A DNA stretch of 64,000 nucleotides from Monoplex corrugatus (Eukaryota > Mollusca > Gastropoda > Littorinimorpha > Ranellidae). A program made the translations under genes and the position numbers. Below are positions 10,791 to 22,214 of the stretch, piece by piece. The DNA is taken from positions 57,916,481-57,980,480 of the forward strand of contig CM060307.1 in assembly GCA_030674185.1 (NCBI GenBank), written 5' to 3'. The notes under the pieces are model-generated. The model had not been told where the DNA came from. It did not search any database and saw nothing but the letters and a program-made list of their open reading frames with translations. Position 1 is the stretch's first letter, and each line of letters starts with the position of its first letter.

Positions 10791-11440
10791 GAAGGAGAGA
10801 GAGAGAGAGAGAGAGAGACTCCGCAGTCAATGGCCTTGACCTTGTGAGAGGCAGAAGAAGACGGTTGGTGGTGGAGGTGGTGGAGGTGGTTGACTGTGGG
10901 GGTGGGAGCAGACTCTGTGGGCGGGAAAAGGGAGGACAGTTTACTGGACAAAGAGACAGCTGCTGTGTAAGCCTACTGCTCTAACACACAACCCAGCTCA
11001 CGATGGGGTAGAAGAGAGGAGGTGGGGGTACGGATGAGGGTCAGCGGGTGTACAAGGTGGTAGGGTGATGAAGAAGGTGGGGGACACATTCTGTTTTCAG
11101 AGGTAGCGACAACGTTTCTCTACAGGCAGCCGACACTGATTAAACCAAAAAAAAATTTGAATTCCCTGCGTTATACAATGGGCGGTGGTGCATAAAGATG
11201 TAAGACCACCTACTACATTCAAAATGGGCGACAACTGTGGACAGTTCGCGCGTGACATGAAAGCAAACCCATGCATGTACCGTGTAAACACTGTCTTTCA
11301 GTCACTACTCTGTATCAGGACTAAAACTAGTTGGACTTAGGACTGCCAGGTCGTGAGGACACTGGACTTACAAGTCCTTACTTTGAGCTTGTGTGGGTAC
11401 TACCTGGTGGGTAAAAGATGGATAGTTTTTCCAATCTTAC
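10791..11440. other. Unassigned sequence with short (GA)n
   Basis: (GA)n at 10795-10820. The rest is unassigned. Confidence 0.4.
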
Positions 11441-12016
11441 ATGTCAAATGGGAACGGTCATCTCACCAGACGGCAGATTCACATCAGAAATAGCCAGCAG
11501 ACTCGGCCAAGTTAAAACAGCATTCAAGAAAATGAAAAACGTTCTTCCCAACAAATTGCCTATCAATAAACATCAGGAAGAGAGTTCTTGAGTGTTATAT
11601 AGAACCGATACTGTTGTATGGTTGTGAGGCGTGGACAGTCAAGTCGCAAAGTCAGAACAAAATTTAGCCAACTGATATGTGGTTTCTAGGAAGACTGTTG
11701 AGAGTTCCATGGACAGCAAAGAAAACAAACGAGACAGTCTTGAAGGAGGTAGACTCAAGAAGATCATTAATAAAGAAGATTAGGAAAAGACAAGCAACAT
11801 TTATGGGCCATTTTTAGAGGCAAGAGAAAATAGAGCACCTGGTCACAACAGGAAAGTTGGAGGGAAAGAGAACAACAGGTATACCCAGGGAGAAAATATT
11901 GGACGGATTTGCAGGGTGGCTGAGGCCAGAGAGGGTGGGAGATGTACTTGCAGTGACAAGGGATAGATGCATATGGAGGGTCATGATCGCCAACGCCATG
12001 CGGCAGGGCACATGAT
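11441..12016 (+). mobile_element. Family G LINE, 5'-truncated copy
   Basis: Same extent as the copy at 2882. It runs from the GTVISPDGRFTSEIAS region through W.LRRTV(L)RVPWTAKKTNE and the GRPREK-type motif, ending in MIANAMRQGT and a GATGATTATGA tail. Several frame breaks. A SINE S2 begins 12 bp downstream. Confidence 0.85.
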
Positions 12017-12027
12017 GATTATGAGTC

Positions 12028-12342
12028 AACGTGGCGAAGTGGTGATAGCAACGGACAACTGACTGGGAGGGTCGTCGGTTCCAATCCCCATCAGTTCAAA
12101 ACTTATTGTGGGATTTTGTTTTTGGAACACTGGGATAATATAGTCGCGTCCCTTCCACTTAATGGATGCGTCATTGAGAATGCTGCTCAACTTACATGAC
12201 CAACCGCCTTAGATGGCTGTATCACTCAGGTCTGGTTGATTCCAGGATATATCATGAAAGAAAGCTAGATTACAACCCCGTCACGCAGCTTTAGACCTAT
12301 GTGGAACGCCACATCATCATGATCATCATTATCATTATCATG
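12028..12342 (+). mobile_element. tRNA-derived SINE S2, full-length-looking copy
   Basis: The head has GTGGCGAAGTGGTGATAGC (A-box region) and GTCGGTTCCAATCCCC (B box). A 3' domain follows with GATTCCAGGATATATCATGA, ACAACCCCGTCACGCAG and TATGTGGAAC. It ends in a CATCATCATGATCATC-type tail. The same 3' domain recurs at 15170, 21980, 32140 and 34815, so this is a family. About 315 bp. Confidence 0.75.
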
Positions 12343-12781
12343 GAAACATCATAACATTCTACAAATTGTCCTTCGTGCTTTAGTCTTATGGAAACGTCAA
12401 TTACGTTCCCGTATGCCGCTTTTGTGCTGAAGTTAAGTCGAGTTGGGAGTCTTTTGTATCATTAATACGTGTGAACTATCTGTGGAAGAACGCAGTAGGG
12501 GGTGTAGTAGGCAGTGCCTAAGTAATGTGATAATAGGATCTGTCTATTGGCCATGAGCGAGGGGACTGAAGTCAGATGTACTAGGTCTGTGGGTTGAAGA
12601 CGCCTTCTAACAAACCATGGTATCATGCAATATAACGCGAATGTCTACACGGTCATCTGCATCAGTCGAGAGTGGCACTCACCCGTTGAGGTCTCTTCAG
12701 GGTGGAGCAGCATCGGGACCGGCGCCTCAAATCTCTATGGCAGTTAGCAGGAACTAGGGTTAAAAAAAACCGGTCATATCG
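12343..12781. other. Unassigned sequence
   Basis: No supported feature. Confidence 0.4.
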
Positions 12782-14062
12782 CCAATCAGGAGCTAGTCAG
12801 TGGGGTAGGGAGAGCAGGAGCTAGTTAGTGGGGTAGGGAGAGCAGGAGCTATTCAGTGGTGTAGGGAGAGCAGGAGCTAGTCAATGGGGTATGGAGAGCA
12901 GGAGCTAGTTAGTGGGGTAAGGAGAGCAGGAGCTAGTTAGTGGGGTAGGGAGAGCAGGAGCTATTCAGTGGGGTAGGGAGAGCAGGAGCTAGTTAGTGGG
13001 GTAGGGAGAGCAGGAGCTATTCAGTGGGGTAGGGAGAGCAGGAGCCAGTCAGTGGGGTAGGGAGAACAGGAGCTAGTCAGTGGGGTAGGGAGAGCAGGAG
13101 CTAGTTAGTGGGGTAGGGAGAGCTGGATCTAGTTAGTGGGGTAGGGAGAGCAGGAGCTATTCAGTGGGGTAGGGAGAGCAGGAGCTAGTTAGTGGGGTAG
13201 GGAGAGCAGGAGCTAGTCAGTGGGGTAGGGAGAACAGGAGCTAGTTAGTGGGGTAGGGATTACAGGAGCCAGTCAATGGGGTAGGGAGAGCAGGAGCTAG
13301 TCAGTGGGGTAGGGAGAGTAGGACCTAGTTAGTTGTGTAGGGAGAACAGGATGTAGTCAGTGGGGTAGGGAGAGTAGGACCTAGTTAGTGGGGTAGGGAG
13401 AACAGGAGCCAGTCAGTGGGGTAGGGAGAGCAGGAGCCAGTCAATGGGGTAGGGAGAGCAGGAACTAGTCAGTGGGGTAGGGAGAGGAGGACCTAGTTAG
13501 TGCGGTAGGGAGAACAGGAGCCAGTCAGTGAGGTATGGAGAGCAGGAGCTAGTTAGTGGTGTAGGGAGAACAGGAGGTAGTCAGTGGGGTAGGGAGAGCA
13601 GGAACTAGTTAGTGGGGTAGGGAGAACAGGTGCCAGTCAATGGGGTAGGGAGAGCAGGAGGTAGCTAGTGGGGTAGGGAAAACAGGAGGTAGTTAGTGGG
13701 GTAGGGAGAGCAGGACCTAGTTAGTGGGGTAGGGAAAACAGGAGCCAGTCAGTGAGGTAGGGAGAGCAGGAGGTAGTTAGTGGGGTAGGGAAAACAGGAG
13801 GTAGTTAGTGGGGTAGGGAGAGCAGGAACTAGTTAGTGGGGTAGGGAGAGCAGGAGCTAGTCAGTTGGGTAGGGAGAGTAGGACCTAATTAGTGGGGTAG
13901 GGATTACAGGAGCCAGTCAACAGGATAGGGAGAGCAGGAGCCAGTCAGTGGGGTAGGGAGAGTAGGAGCTAGTTAGTGGGGTAAGGATTGCAGGAGCCAG
14001 TCAATGGGATAGGGAGAGCAGGAGCCAGTCAGTGGGGAAGGGAGAGCAGGAGCTAGTCAGAA
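12782..14062. repeat. 28-bp minisatellite, about 45 units
   Basis: Tandem units with consensus AGCAGGAGCTAGTTAGTGGG followed by GTAGGGAG (28 bp). Variation is concentrated at a few sites (CTAGTTAG or CCAGTCAG, AGAGC or AGAAC). Strong strand purine bias. Variants are interspersed, suggesting repeated unequal exchange. Confidence 0.97.
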
Positions 14063-14315
14063 GTATCACTTTCGCTGGACAAAAAGGATTTTTTTTCTGC
14101 TGACGCACATTATGAGGGAAGGAGGGTGAGAGAAAGGGGGCGGGCTGGAGAAAGGGAGGGAAGGAGGACTGGGACGATCTCGCTGAATTTTGTCGGCAAT
14201 TTGGAGACTATAAATCACGAGGGCTGGTCAGCTCTGACCTAAAAAAGAAAAAAGTCACATCCACGTCTCGTCCCCATACCCGTACCCCTCTCGCTCGCCC
14301 ACGACATCTGTTGGT
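14063..14315. other. Unassigned sequence
   Basis: Purine-rich, no gene signal. Confidence 0.4.
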
Positions 14316-14387
14316 CAGTGCAGTAAAAGATATGGCTAAACTCATGAATAGCTACGAAGTGTGCTTTCTTTCAAGCACCGATCCCAC

Positions 14388-14456
<69 letters not shown>

Positions 14457-14545
14457 AGCGCAGTAAAAGATATGGCTAAACTCATGAATAGCTACGAAGT
14501 GTGCTATCTTTCAAGCACCGATCTCAAAGATAGAGAGAGACAGAC

Positions 14546-14600
<55 letters not shown>

Positions 14601-14620
14601 AAGAGAAAGAGATTGCAAGT
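14316..14620. repeat. Duplicated 70-bp block with (GA)n and (GACA)n
   Basis: A block containing CAGTAAAAGATATGGCTAAA and TCAAGCACCGATC occurs at about 14320-14385 and 14458-14525. Copy 1 is followed by (GA)n to 14453 and copy 2 by (GACA)n to about 14605, so the unit is unique block plus microsatellite. Confidence 0.9.
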
Positions 14621-15169
14621 CAGTCGGATTCATTTCAGAAAAAAAACAACCAACCAGGACAAATAAACCATACTAAGAGCATACTTTTCCCAAGCTTATA
14701 AACATCTTTTGCGTCATTCCAGACATGACCTCATTCAGTATAAATCATGGGATATCCGCTCACTGACAAGCAAAAATGTGAATTGTGTTTGATATCAATG
14801 TATAAACAGCTTAGAAATACTTACTGAAACATTTATGCATGATAATTGCACCTGATTGTTTACAGGATTTTCGCTGGATTAGACATGTAACCTAAACTTA
14901 GTAAAGCTACACCTACAAAATAAAGACTGCCCACCGTGTGTCTGTGTACATGGATTTAAGCTTGGATTCAGTGCGTAGCTTCAAGTCCACCCAGTTGTGC
15001 TATGTACCTCTCCTCCTATTATTATCATTCTGTGTTCGAACATGCCCGTAACTGAAAAGATCAATCCAGTGGTCTGGATGAAGGCTGTGATCGTCAGAAG
15101 GTCCACTTTGCAACACTGAAGCTGTTATGCTCGATTCTTTCATTATTTAACATCGCGCAAATGCTATTC
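14621..15169. other. Unassigned sequence
   Basis: AT-rich, no feature supported. Confidence 0.4.
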
Positions 15170-15328
15170 AGAGTGGTTGTTCAACTTTCCTGTTCAACAC
15201 TGCAGGTGTCTGTATTTCTCAGGTCTGATTGACGCTAGGATAGTATCATGATAGTGAATATAGAGTAATGCCTTGTTGCTATCCCAGTCCTAGATGGAAC
15301 TCCTTATCATCATGACCATCATCCCATC
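15170..15328 (+). mobile_element. SINE S2, 3' domain only
   Basis: Matches the S2 3' domain: GTTCAACACTGCAGGTGTCT, GATTGACGCTAGGATAGTAT, CCTAGATGGAACTCC, then an ATCATCATGACC tail. Confidence 0.7.
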
Positions 15329-15917
15329 CAAACTAAGGAGTCAGGCAGGTGTGGATCTGTTTGTAAACGAAAAAAGACTTTCCAATTTGTAATCTCCAAT
15401 TCGCTGGGTAAATTGTTCAACTGTGTGGCTGGTTCCGCTGTCATGGTGTCATTACCAAGTATTAATGTCAATGCTTGTCGGCAGATTTGAGGCGACTCGT
15501 ATCTAATGTGCCTTTTAAGTGATCGCGTGTTTGCCTCTCAGAAATTCTAATGATTCCCTGATTTTGTCCTGTTGAAGCGAATTTTTATTGGTTAGATCTT
15601 GGTGTTCTGGCGTAGGGTTTGGTTTTGTGTTTCTTTGCTACAGAGATGTTGGATGCGAAACCCAGATGACCACAGGCCTCACTAATAAACAGCTCACCGG
15701 AATGTTTTGATACTAACTAGCCTGAAAGGGGAAGAGATGCTGCAATATATAGTCTGTGATTAAGGCGAAGGGGTGTGAGATAAAAGACATCTGAACAATA
15801 ATGTACTTAATGCAACGAAAACTATAACACATCGTCATACAATGCCCTGATATGGTATAAGTTTGACATAAGCCATCACGCTGCTTCTGAAGCATGCGTG
15901 CGTATGTGTGTGCATGC
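15329..15917. other. Unassigned sequence
   Basis: No feature supported in about 590 bp. Confidence 0.4.
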
Positions 15918-16090
<173 letters not shown>

Positions 16091-16626
16091 CGTCCGTTCT
16101 TTGATTTAACGTCTTTTCACTATAAGTGATATTAGACGGGGGAAGGGGGGAATGAAAAATGAATTTAAAAAATACAGTGTAGAACTATAGTTGGACGGGT
16201 TGGATTGGGGCAGAGGGGAGGCAGAGTAAAAAGACATAAGTAGGTGGGAGAACAGAAAAATGGAACGAAAATTTAACACTAACAATTAACTTCAACAATG
16301 TAAAGGGAAATTGTAACACTAAAACACAAACCGCATAAAGTTAAAATAATGCATTAACAGGACTGTGAACTAATGATTCTGAAATCTTAACTAACAAAGA
16401 TTGATCTGATGTAACTTTTTGGAGATGAGTTTCAGAATAGTTTTCTTGTGTAAACATTTTCGGTAAAAAAAAGAACGTAGCATTCTGCAGTAGAATAAAC
16501 AGGAAACAGCGTGAACTGTTCGCCGCAAATACACTTGACATTTTTACAATATTTTGTTTTCAATGTGTTTAGCTGAATACGAAAACGAACAGCAACAATC
16601 GACCTCAAACGATACATGGAAGAATA

Positions 16627-17465
16627 CTACAATTTTTTACATACATTTTGAACGGAAAGTTTTAACATTTGTTGTGACACAAACTGTTCATTGAAATGTT
16701 CATGAAATCGAGTCCATGAGGCTGATTTGAGCAAGTTGCAAGCTTTTTTTACGGAAGTATGAACATGTAATTCTATAGAATTATCAGAATTCTGCGCACC
16801 TTGCTTAGCTGCTCTGTCAACTACTTCGTTGCGTGAAGACGAACGTGGGAAGGTACCCAGCATAAACTGATATCTGTACCTTGTACCCTTAAACGATGCA
16901 TAAGATGATTTGCCTCAGTAATTAAATCAGGTCTTGTGTCGGCATCAAAAGACTGTAAGGCATATAATGCAGATTTTGAGTCAACAAAGAGAACTACTTT
17001 GAAAGACACGGGTTCAAGATTTACTAGATAATGCAATGCTTGTATAATAACGACTAATTCCGCTGTAAAGATAGATATGTTTGCCCCAAAGAAAAATGAC
17101 TTTTTTATTTTAAATTTTGGAACAGAAAATGCTGCTCCAGCACGTTTGTTTTCTAAGACTGATCCATCGGTAAAAGTATGAAGGTGGGTAGTGTATTTTT
17201 CATCGGCGTGTTCTCTTGCTGTGGATATCGAAATGTTGACGTTTTCATATTTCTTAGCGTCTGTATGATTAATATCAAAAGAAGCTTTTAGCATTTCCCA
17301 TATAGGGATAGGCGTTGTTGATGGTATCTGAGCTATTTCATTCATATTTATATTGGACTGTTTGACCAAGTCAGATATGTACGTTGCAACAGTCATTTGT
17401 GATGAAATGCTGTTTGCTCGCTTTAGAAAGTCAACATTAGACCTGATTTTAATTTCTTTACTCAC
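16627..17465 (-). pseudogene. Family N LINE RNase H domain, broken
   Basis: Recognisable RNase HI fold motifs in minus-strand order: FTDGSVLENKRAG (first Asp), IFTAELVVIIQAL (Glu), VVLFVDSKSALYAL (second Asp), CWVPSH (His) and, after a frame break near 16840, NEVVDRAAKQGA (last Asp). RNase H would degrade the RNA strand during retrotransposon cDNA synthesis. The catalytic set is present but split across frames, so the copy is dead. The sequence continues into a C-terminal region in other frames down to about 16340. Confidence 0.85.
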
Positions 17466-17601
17466 AAAATTGTCCGTTTGTGAAGTAGTTCTAACAGCAA
17501 ATTTTGCTGTCGCTAGCTCACGATAGTTGTTCAGAGGCAGGATTCCAGCAACTTTGTACGTTTCCAGATTAGAAGCATGAGTAGGGACACCTAGAGCAAT
17601 T

Positions 17602-18658
17602 TCAATACTGTTGCAGTCTAAACTTTGTATCTACTTTAATAAATATTATGGTGCACTGAAGAACACTTCTTGCGCATAGGATAATTTTGATCGTACAAAT
17701 GCTGTTGATGGATGAATTAGTATGTTTGTATCCATTCCTCAAGGTAATCTGCTTATTATATTTAGAAAAATTTAAGGCTTTTCTTGCTTTTGTTGAAATA
17801 TAATCAAAATGGACATTCCAGTTTAATTTCGATGTCATAAAGACTCCCAGAAATTTTACGACCTGTTTGTAATGTAACACTGCACCATGCAATCTGAAAG
17901 TAGCCAAGTTACTTAAAGTACCACCAGGATTAAATAGCATCATGTTAGTTTTTTCCTGCTGACAACGACAGACCATTTTCTAACATATAGTTTCCAAGAT
18001 TATCAAGATCAGATTGATCCAACTTCCTAATGTAATTCTGCGCTCTCTGTGGAGTTGTATTTTTTAAAGTAATATTCATCCAAATACATATATCATCGCG
18101 TACTGTGCCAAAACAACACGATTTGAGAGTGCTTTAGGAAGATCTTGTATAAGGATATCAAATAAAAGCGGAGCTGTCACTGAACCTTGTGGAATTCCCA
18201 TGTCAAGATGTCGTGAAGTAGAATAACTAGTTCCCACTCTTGCCTGAATTGTTCTATTGGCTAAAAAAGACTTAATGTAATAATACATATTGCCAGATAA
18301 ACCAATAGATTTCAGCTTGCACAATAAGCTCGTATGCCAAACTTGATCGTAAGCTTTTTTTCACATCAAAAAAAGTAGATAAAAGACTTTTTCTGCGGGC
18401 AAACTGTTTCTTGATGTGAGTTGTAAGTTTATCCAGGTGCTCAACTGTGGATCTCTCTTTTCTAAAACCTGCCTGGTTTACGGGAATAACGTTATTTTTA
18501 TCACAGTAATGTACAAGTCTGTATAACACCAATTTTTCCATTAATTTGCTCGTATGGGACGTCAACGCAATAGGTCTGTAACTGTTTTTATTGTTTTTAG
18601 GCTTTCCTGCTTTAATTAATACTGGTATAACAATAGACTTTTGCCATAATTGTGGCAT
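17602..18658 (-). pseudogene. Family N LINE reverse transcriptase, broken
   Basis: Minus-strand pieces are, in order, NSYRPIALTSHTSKLMEKLV (fingers), NQAGFRKERSTVEHLDKLTT, a KLKSIGLSGNMYYYIKSFLA segment, MGIPQGSVTAPLLFDILIQD and the thumb VVKFLGVFMTSKLNWNVHFD. At the catalytic YADD box the text reads QYAMIY, because a single-base loss shifts the frame across the two aspartates. Inactive. Confidence 0.88.
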
Positions 18659-18933
18659 GGTTCCATTAACCCAGCATTTCTGAAAAATTTACTGTGGATC
18701 TCCCTTTTCTAAAACCTGCCTGATTTACGGGAATAACGTTATTTTTATCACAGTAATGTACAAGTCTGTTTAATACCAATTTTTCCATTAGTTTGCTCGT
18801 ATGGGACGTCAACGCAATAGGTCTGTAACTGTTTTTATTGTTTTTAAGCTTTCCTGCTTTTAATATTGGTATAACAATAGACTTTTGCCATAATTGTGGT
18901 ATAGTTCCACTAACCCAGCATTTCTGAAAAATG
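18446..18933 (-). repeat. Tandem duplication of 244 bp inside LINE copy A
   Basis: The fingers-region segment (PQLWQKSIVIPI to NQAGFRK.RSTV) is present twice head-to-tail, at about 18690-18933 and 18446-18688, differing at roughly ten sites. The outer copy reads GRSTV and then re-enters the segment at FSEMLG, marking the junction. Confidence 0.9.
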
Positions 18934-18940
18934 TTGTGCA

Positions 18941-19002
<62 letters not shown>

Positions 19003-19071
19003 TGTGTGTGTATGTGCATGCGCTTGTGTGTTTGTGTGTGTGTGTGTGTGCGCGTGTGTATGTGCATGCGC

Positions 19072-19144
<73 letters not shown>
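18941..19144. repeat. (GT)n microsatellite at the 5' side of LINE copy A
   Basis: Interrupted (GT)n with two GTGCATGCGCTTG variants. On the LINE strand this is (CA)n immediately upstream of the truncated 5' end. Confidence 0.97.
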
Positions 19145-19146
<2 letters not shown>

Positions 19147-20112
19147 TCTTACTGTGCACAACAGCCGAACACCTTGTTGTAGAGGGTCAAATTTTCGACT
19201 TTAATGTCTTTCTCAAGTAAAATCAGAATGTCCACTGACAACAAAGCATAGCTATTTAAAACATAGAATTGTGATGAAAGTTCATATCAATGATAAAAGT
19301 GATCAAGTGATTAGTGTTAAATCTACATGTCTCATGTGTGTGTGTGTATGTAAGACGAAGGAATGCGAAAGGTATTTTCTCAAGAATTCCTGAAATATCC
19401 ATAGTCTATTGTCATTGTTGTGACATTCTACCATTGTTTTCGCTTCAGTTTTTTTTTCTTAAAGGTTAAAGGTCACACCGACCTTGAGAAGCACAAAATG
19501 ATTTTTCTTTCTTTCTTTATTCATTTTTTTTCTTATTTTTATTTTTTTGTATGAAAAGGGACACTACTAGAATGACTAAGAAAGAGGGAGTGCAGTGGGA
19601 AAAAGGCAGGGGGGTAGCTGTGTGGCAAATAACACCGGAGCACCGTCTTATAGCAGCAGCAAAAACAAAAAAAAGCTGACGGACAGTTGAATCTCTGGGT
19701 GTCGTTCGTGTCTCCCTGGACCCTTTGCTCCACTGGCCTTTTGTTAGTGGACAGTCGCCTCCCCCTCCTCTTCACACTCTCCACTGTCTAGACGACATCT
19801 ATCTGACCACAGACGAGGGTGGGGGCTTGGGGGGGTTGGGAGGACAGGGATGAACAGGGTGGGGGAGTGAGAAGAAGGAGGAGGAGAAGGAAGGGGCGGA
19901 GGTGCTTGGCCTCGACCTGCTTCCATAGCTTACCAAACGCCACCAGCTGTGAGGCATGCACTTGCCTTTTAGAACGCTCGGACTATAAAGCACTCTCTGT
20001 CCAGAGACGTGCAGAGATACGTAACATACTATGCGGCAATACAGTCTATGTCTGTCTCGCTGTGATGGCCATTAGTCGTTCACAGCACTGTCGACTAATC
20101 GAGACAATACCC
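19145..20112. other. Unassigned sequence
   Basis: No supported gene; homopolymer-rich around 19450-19550. Confidence 0.4.
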
Positions 20113-20372
20113 GTTTTGTTTGTTTGTTTGTTTGTTTGTTTGTTTGTTTGTTTGAGTCACGAAAACGAATTGAAGACAGGCAGACTGATCGTTCCGCGTG
20201 CATCAAGCTGGACCAGAAATTCGAGTTTTGTTTGTTTGTTTGTTTGTTTGTTTGTTTGTTTGAGTCACGAAAACGAATTGAAGACAGGCAGACTGATCGC
20301 TCCGCGTGCATCTAGCTGGACCAGAAATTCGAGTTTTGTTTGTTTGTTTGTTTGTTTGTTTGTTTGTTGGCT
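20113..20372. repeat. 111-bp tandem repeat containing (GTTT)n
   Basis: Two complete units of (GTTT)8-9 plus a 75-bp block (GAGTCACGAAAACGAATTGA to CCAGAAATTCGAGTTTT), followed by a third (GTTT)n run. The 75-bp blocks differ at very few bases, so the duplication is recent. Confidence 0.92.
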
Positions 20373-20379
20373 GAAACTC

Positions 20380-20510
20380 CCATGTGCTCTCGAACAAACG
20401 GGTGGGCTTTTACGTGCATGTCCTTTTTTGTTTTGTTTTTGTTTTACTCCGCCATTAACATATTCATACTCTGTGTTCAGGGATGTGCATGCAACATATG
20501 TTAACGCCCT
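20380..20510 (-). mobile_element. SINE-like repeat S3, minus strand
   Basis: Reverse-strand match to the S3 body: GGGTGGGCTTTTACGTGCAT and TGTGTTCAGGGATGTGCATG blocks. Confidence 0.55.
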
Positions 20511-21039
20511 ATCGGTGTACATGTACTCCGCCCTATCAGTATATTTTGTTGAAAACGGCATACACTATTTACGAAATCTAAAGCTTAACATTTCAACATA
20601 ATGCTTTGGAAGATTATGAGTGTTACACAATGAAAATTAAAAGGTCACGGTTAAGTTAGAAATGCAGGTATCTAAAATTCATTGGTACAATTTGATCTCT
20701 CTATCCGACCTACTTTTGGTTTCGTCTGCTTTTACAGCAAACTGTGATTCATTTTTTGGCACCCACAACAAATTATTCAAAACCATTTCATCATTTCGGT
20801 AGACAGTCCTATTTCGATCTAATGTGCAATAAAGAAAATATCTTTTTTGATTCATTCTATATCAACAGGTTTGTGATGTTTGTAAGACGGAAGGAATATA
20901 CATAAAATATAAATGGAATATAATAATTTTTGCATGGCTATGCGCGCTGGCTGACCACCGGTGCTAGTGATGAGATACATGTAACAGACCCGTTTGCCAG
21001 TGCTAAGTGCTCCTGAAAAGGAGCTGTTGGTTGTGTTGT
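20511..21039. other. Unassigned sequence
   Basis: No feature supported, apart from a short block (CGCCCTATCGGTGTA) echoed in inverse orientation near 21065. Confidence 0.4.
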
Positions 21040-21170
21040 GTTGGATGGAAAACACCTGCTTCCATACCGATAGGGCTGAGTATACTGCTGGGGCGTTAAC
21101 AGACGTGTTTTCGTGTTTCCGTAAGTCACCGAACACTGACATGGCTTACAAGATCTCTAAGGCGGACCAG
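21040..21170 (-). mobile_element. SINE-like repeat S3, minus strand, second copy
   Basis: On the minus strand it reads AGATCTTGTAAGCCATGTCA, GTGTTCGGTGACTTACGGAA and then ACAC. This is the same body as 7090-7155. Confidence 0.65.
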
Positions 21171-21677
21171 TCGCCGTGGTGTAGTGGATCATTAAGACAG
21201 ACAGGGAACAGGCGGCCAGTGTTCATGTTGCAAGCTGGAATTAAAGTCGAGACTGTAATCGTCAGCGAAATCGAGCGTTTGCCGGTCTTTCTGTTCATGT
21301 CTCTTTCTGTTCCTGTCTCTGTTCTGTCTGCCGTCACTCAGGCTTGACCCGTTTAGGGTTCGGTTTCTGCCTCTTACACTGTTGGCAGAGAAGAAAGGAT
21401 CGCTGATTCTGATTGGACAGGACATAGACATGGAAAGACTTGCTATTTATATCTGTGGCCAGGGCTCGAGGAATGGCTGACCAGGCTATTTATATCTGTG
21501 GCCAGGGCTCGAGGAATGGCTGGCCAGATATGTAGAACAATGGATCGTTCATTATGTTTAGAGACAAAATAAACTGCTAAAAGTCTTAGATTTGTATAGA
21601 GGGCAATAAATCGTTGACTTGCCAAATATAGAGAGGCAACTGACTCACTGAAAGAATATGAACGAGAGTAACTAGTC
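21171..21677. other. Unassigned, with a 43-bp direct repeat and a possible tRNA-like head
   Basis: GCCGTGGTGTAGTGGATCAT at about 21173 resembles an A box, but I see no convincing B box. A 43-bp block with CTATTTATATCTGTGGCCAG is tandemly duplicated at about 21443-21530. Confidence 0.5.
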
Positions 21678-22140
21678 ATGGCGGCGAAGTGATTAGTGCA
21701 AAAGACTGATTATAGAGAGGCTTGAGGTTGGAATCTCTCTCAGCTCGTGTCATTGTCAACCGGCTCTTACCCAGAACTGAGCATGTAAACCCTTTGACTC
21801 CTGCACCCTATCCACCAACTGCAAAAACTTAACCCTTCGCTCCCTCACCCTATCCACCAGCTTTATATATGAAAATGATGGATAGGTTGACTCAGCTGGT
21901 GGATAGGGTGAGGGAGTCAAAGGGTTAAGGGCTCATTGGGAATACTGGACCACACAGTCATATCTCATTTACCTTACGGATTCAAGTACTGTTCAAATAT
22001 CCTGATCAATACCGCAGGTACCTGTGTTTCTCTTTCCTGGCTGATGCCAAGATATATTATAAAATTAAGCTTAGAGCACAATCCTGTCATGCAGCCTCAA
22101 TCTGACAGGAACTCCATAGCATCGACACTATCATCTCCAT
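21678..22140 (+). mobile_element. SINE S2 interrupted by a TTAA-flanked MITE
   Basis: The tRNA-like head is at 21680 (GGCGGCGAAGTGATTAGTGC). The S2 3' domain is at about 21975-22130: CAATACCGCAGGTACCTGTG, CTGATGCCAAGATATATTAT, then AACTCCATAGCATCG. Between them, 21788-21928 holds inverted-repeat DNA foreign to other S2 copies. Confidence 0.65.
21833..21924. mobile_element. piggyBac-like MITE with TTAA flanks
   Basis: A 92-bp element with about 31-bp terminal inverted repeats (left CCCTTCGCTCCCTCACCC, right end complement CCCTTTGACTCCCTCACCC). It is flanked by TTAA at 21829-21832 and 21925-21928. A further direct copy of the left arm lies just upstream at 21789-21820. TTAA target duplication with CCC termini is the piggyBac signature; there is no transposase here. 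Related arms are at 56583-56670. Confidence 0.7.
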
Positions 22141-22214
22141 TCTCTTCTAGCTTCTCAGCATTGAAATATCGTCGCAGGGATCTATGACCCTTTAGACCTA
22201 CTGTCATTGTGACT

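Larger units (their letters stand above)
16098..18933 (-). mobile_element. RNase-H LINE (family N), copy A
   Basis: Decayed non-LTR retrotransposon. In minus-strand order it holds an RT fingers/palm region (from about 18933), the MGIPQGS box, a broken active-site box, an RT thumb, an RNase H domain, a C-terminal region and a 3' UTR. The UTR ends in a TCACTTATAGTGA hairpin at 16117-16129. The 5' end is truncated directly against a (CA)n run. RNase H downstream of RT places it in the I/Nimb/R1-type group; the exact clade is not resolvable by eye. Relatives are at 58766 and 61275, with a tail at 52566. Confidence 0.88.

Noticed and set aside
12782..14062. CRISPR-like array or bacterial repeat system
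   Set aside because: Units are directly contiguous without unique spacers, there are no cas genes and the surrounding DNA is eukaryotic.
16098..19144. Integrated virus or LTR retroelement
   Set aside because: RT and RNase H order, the C-terminal CCHC-like motif, 5' truncation and absence of LTRs, protease or integrase all fit a non-LTR LINE.
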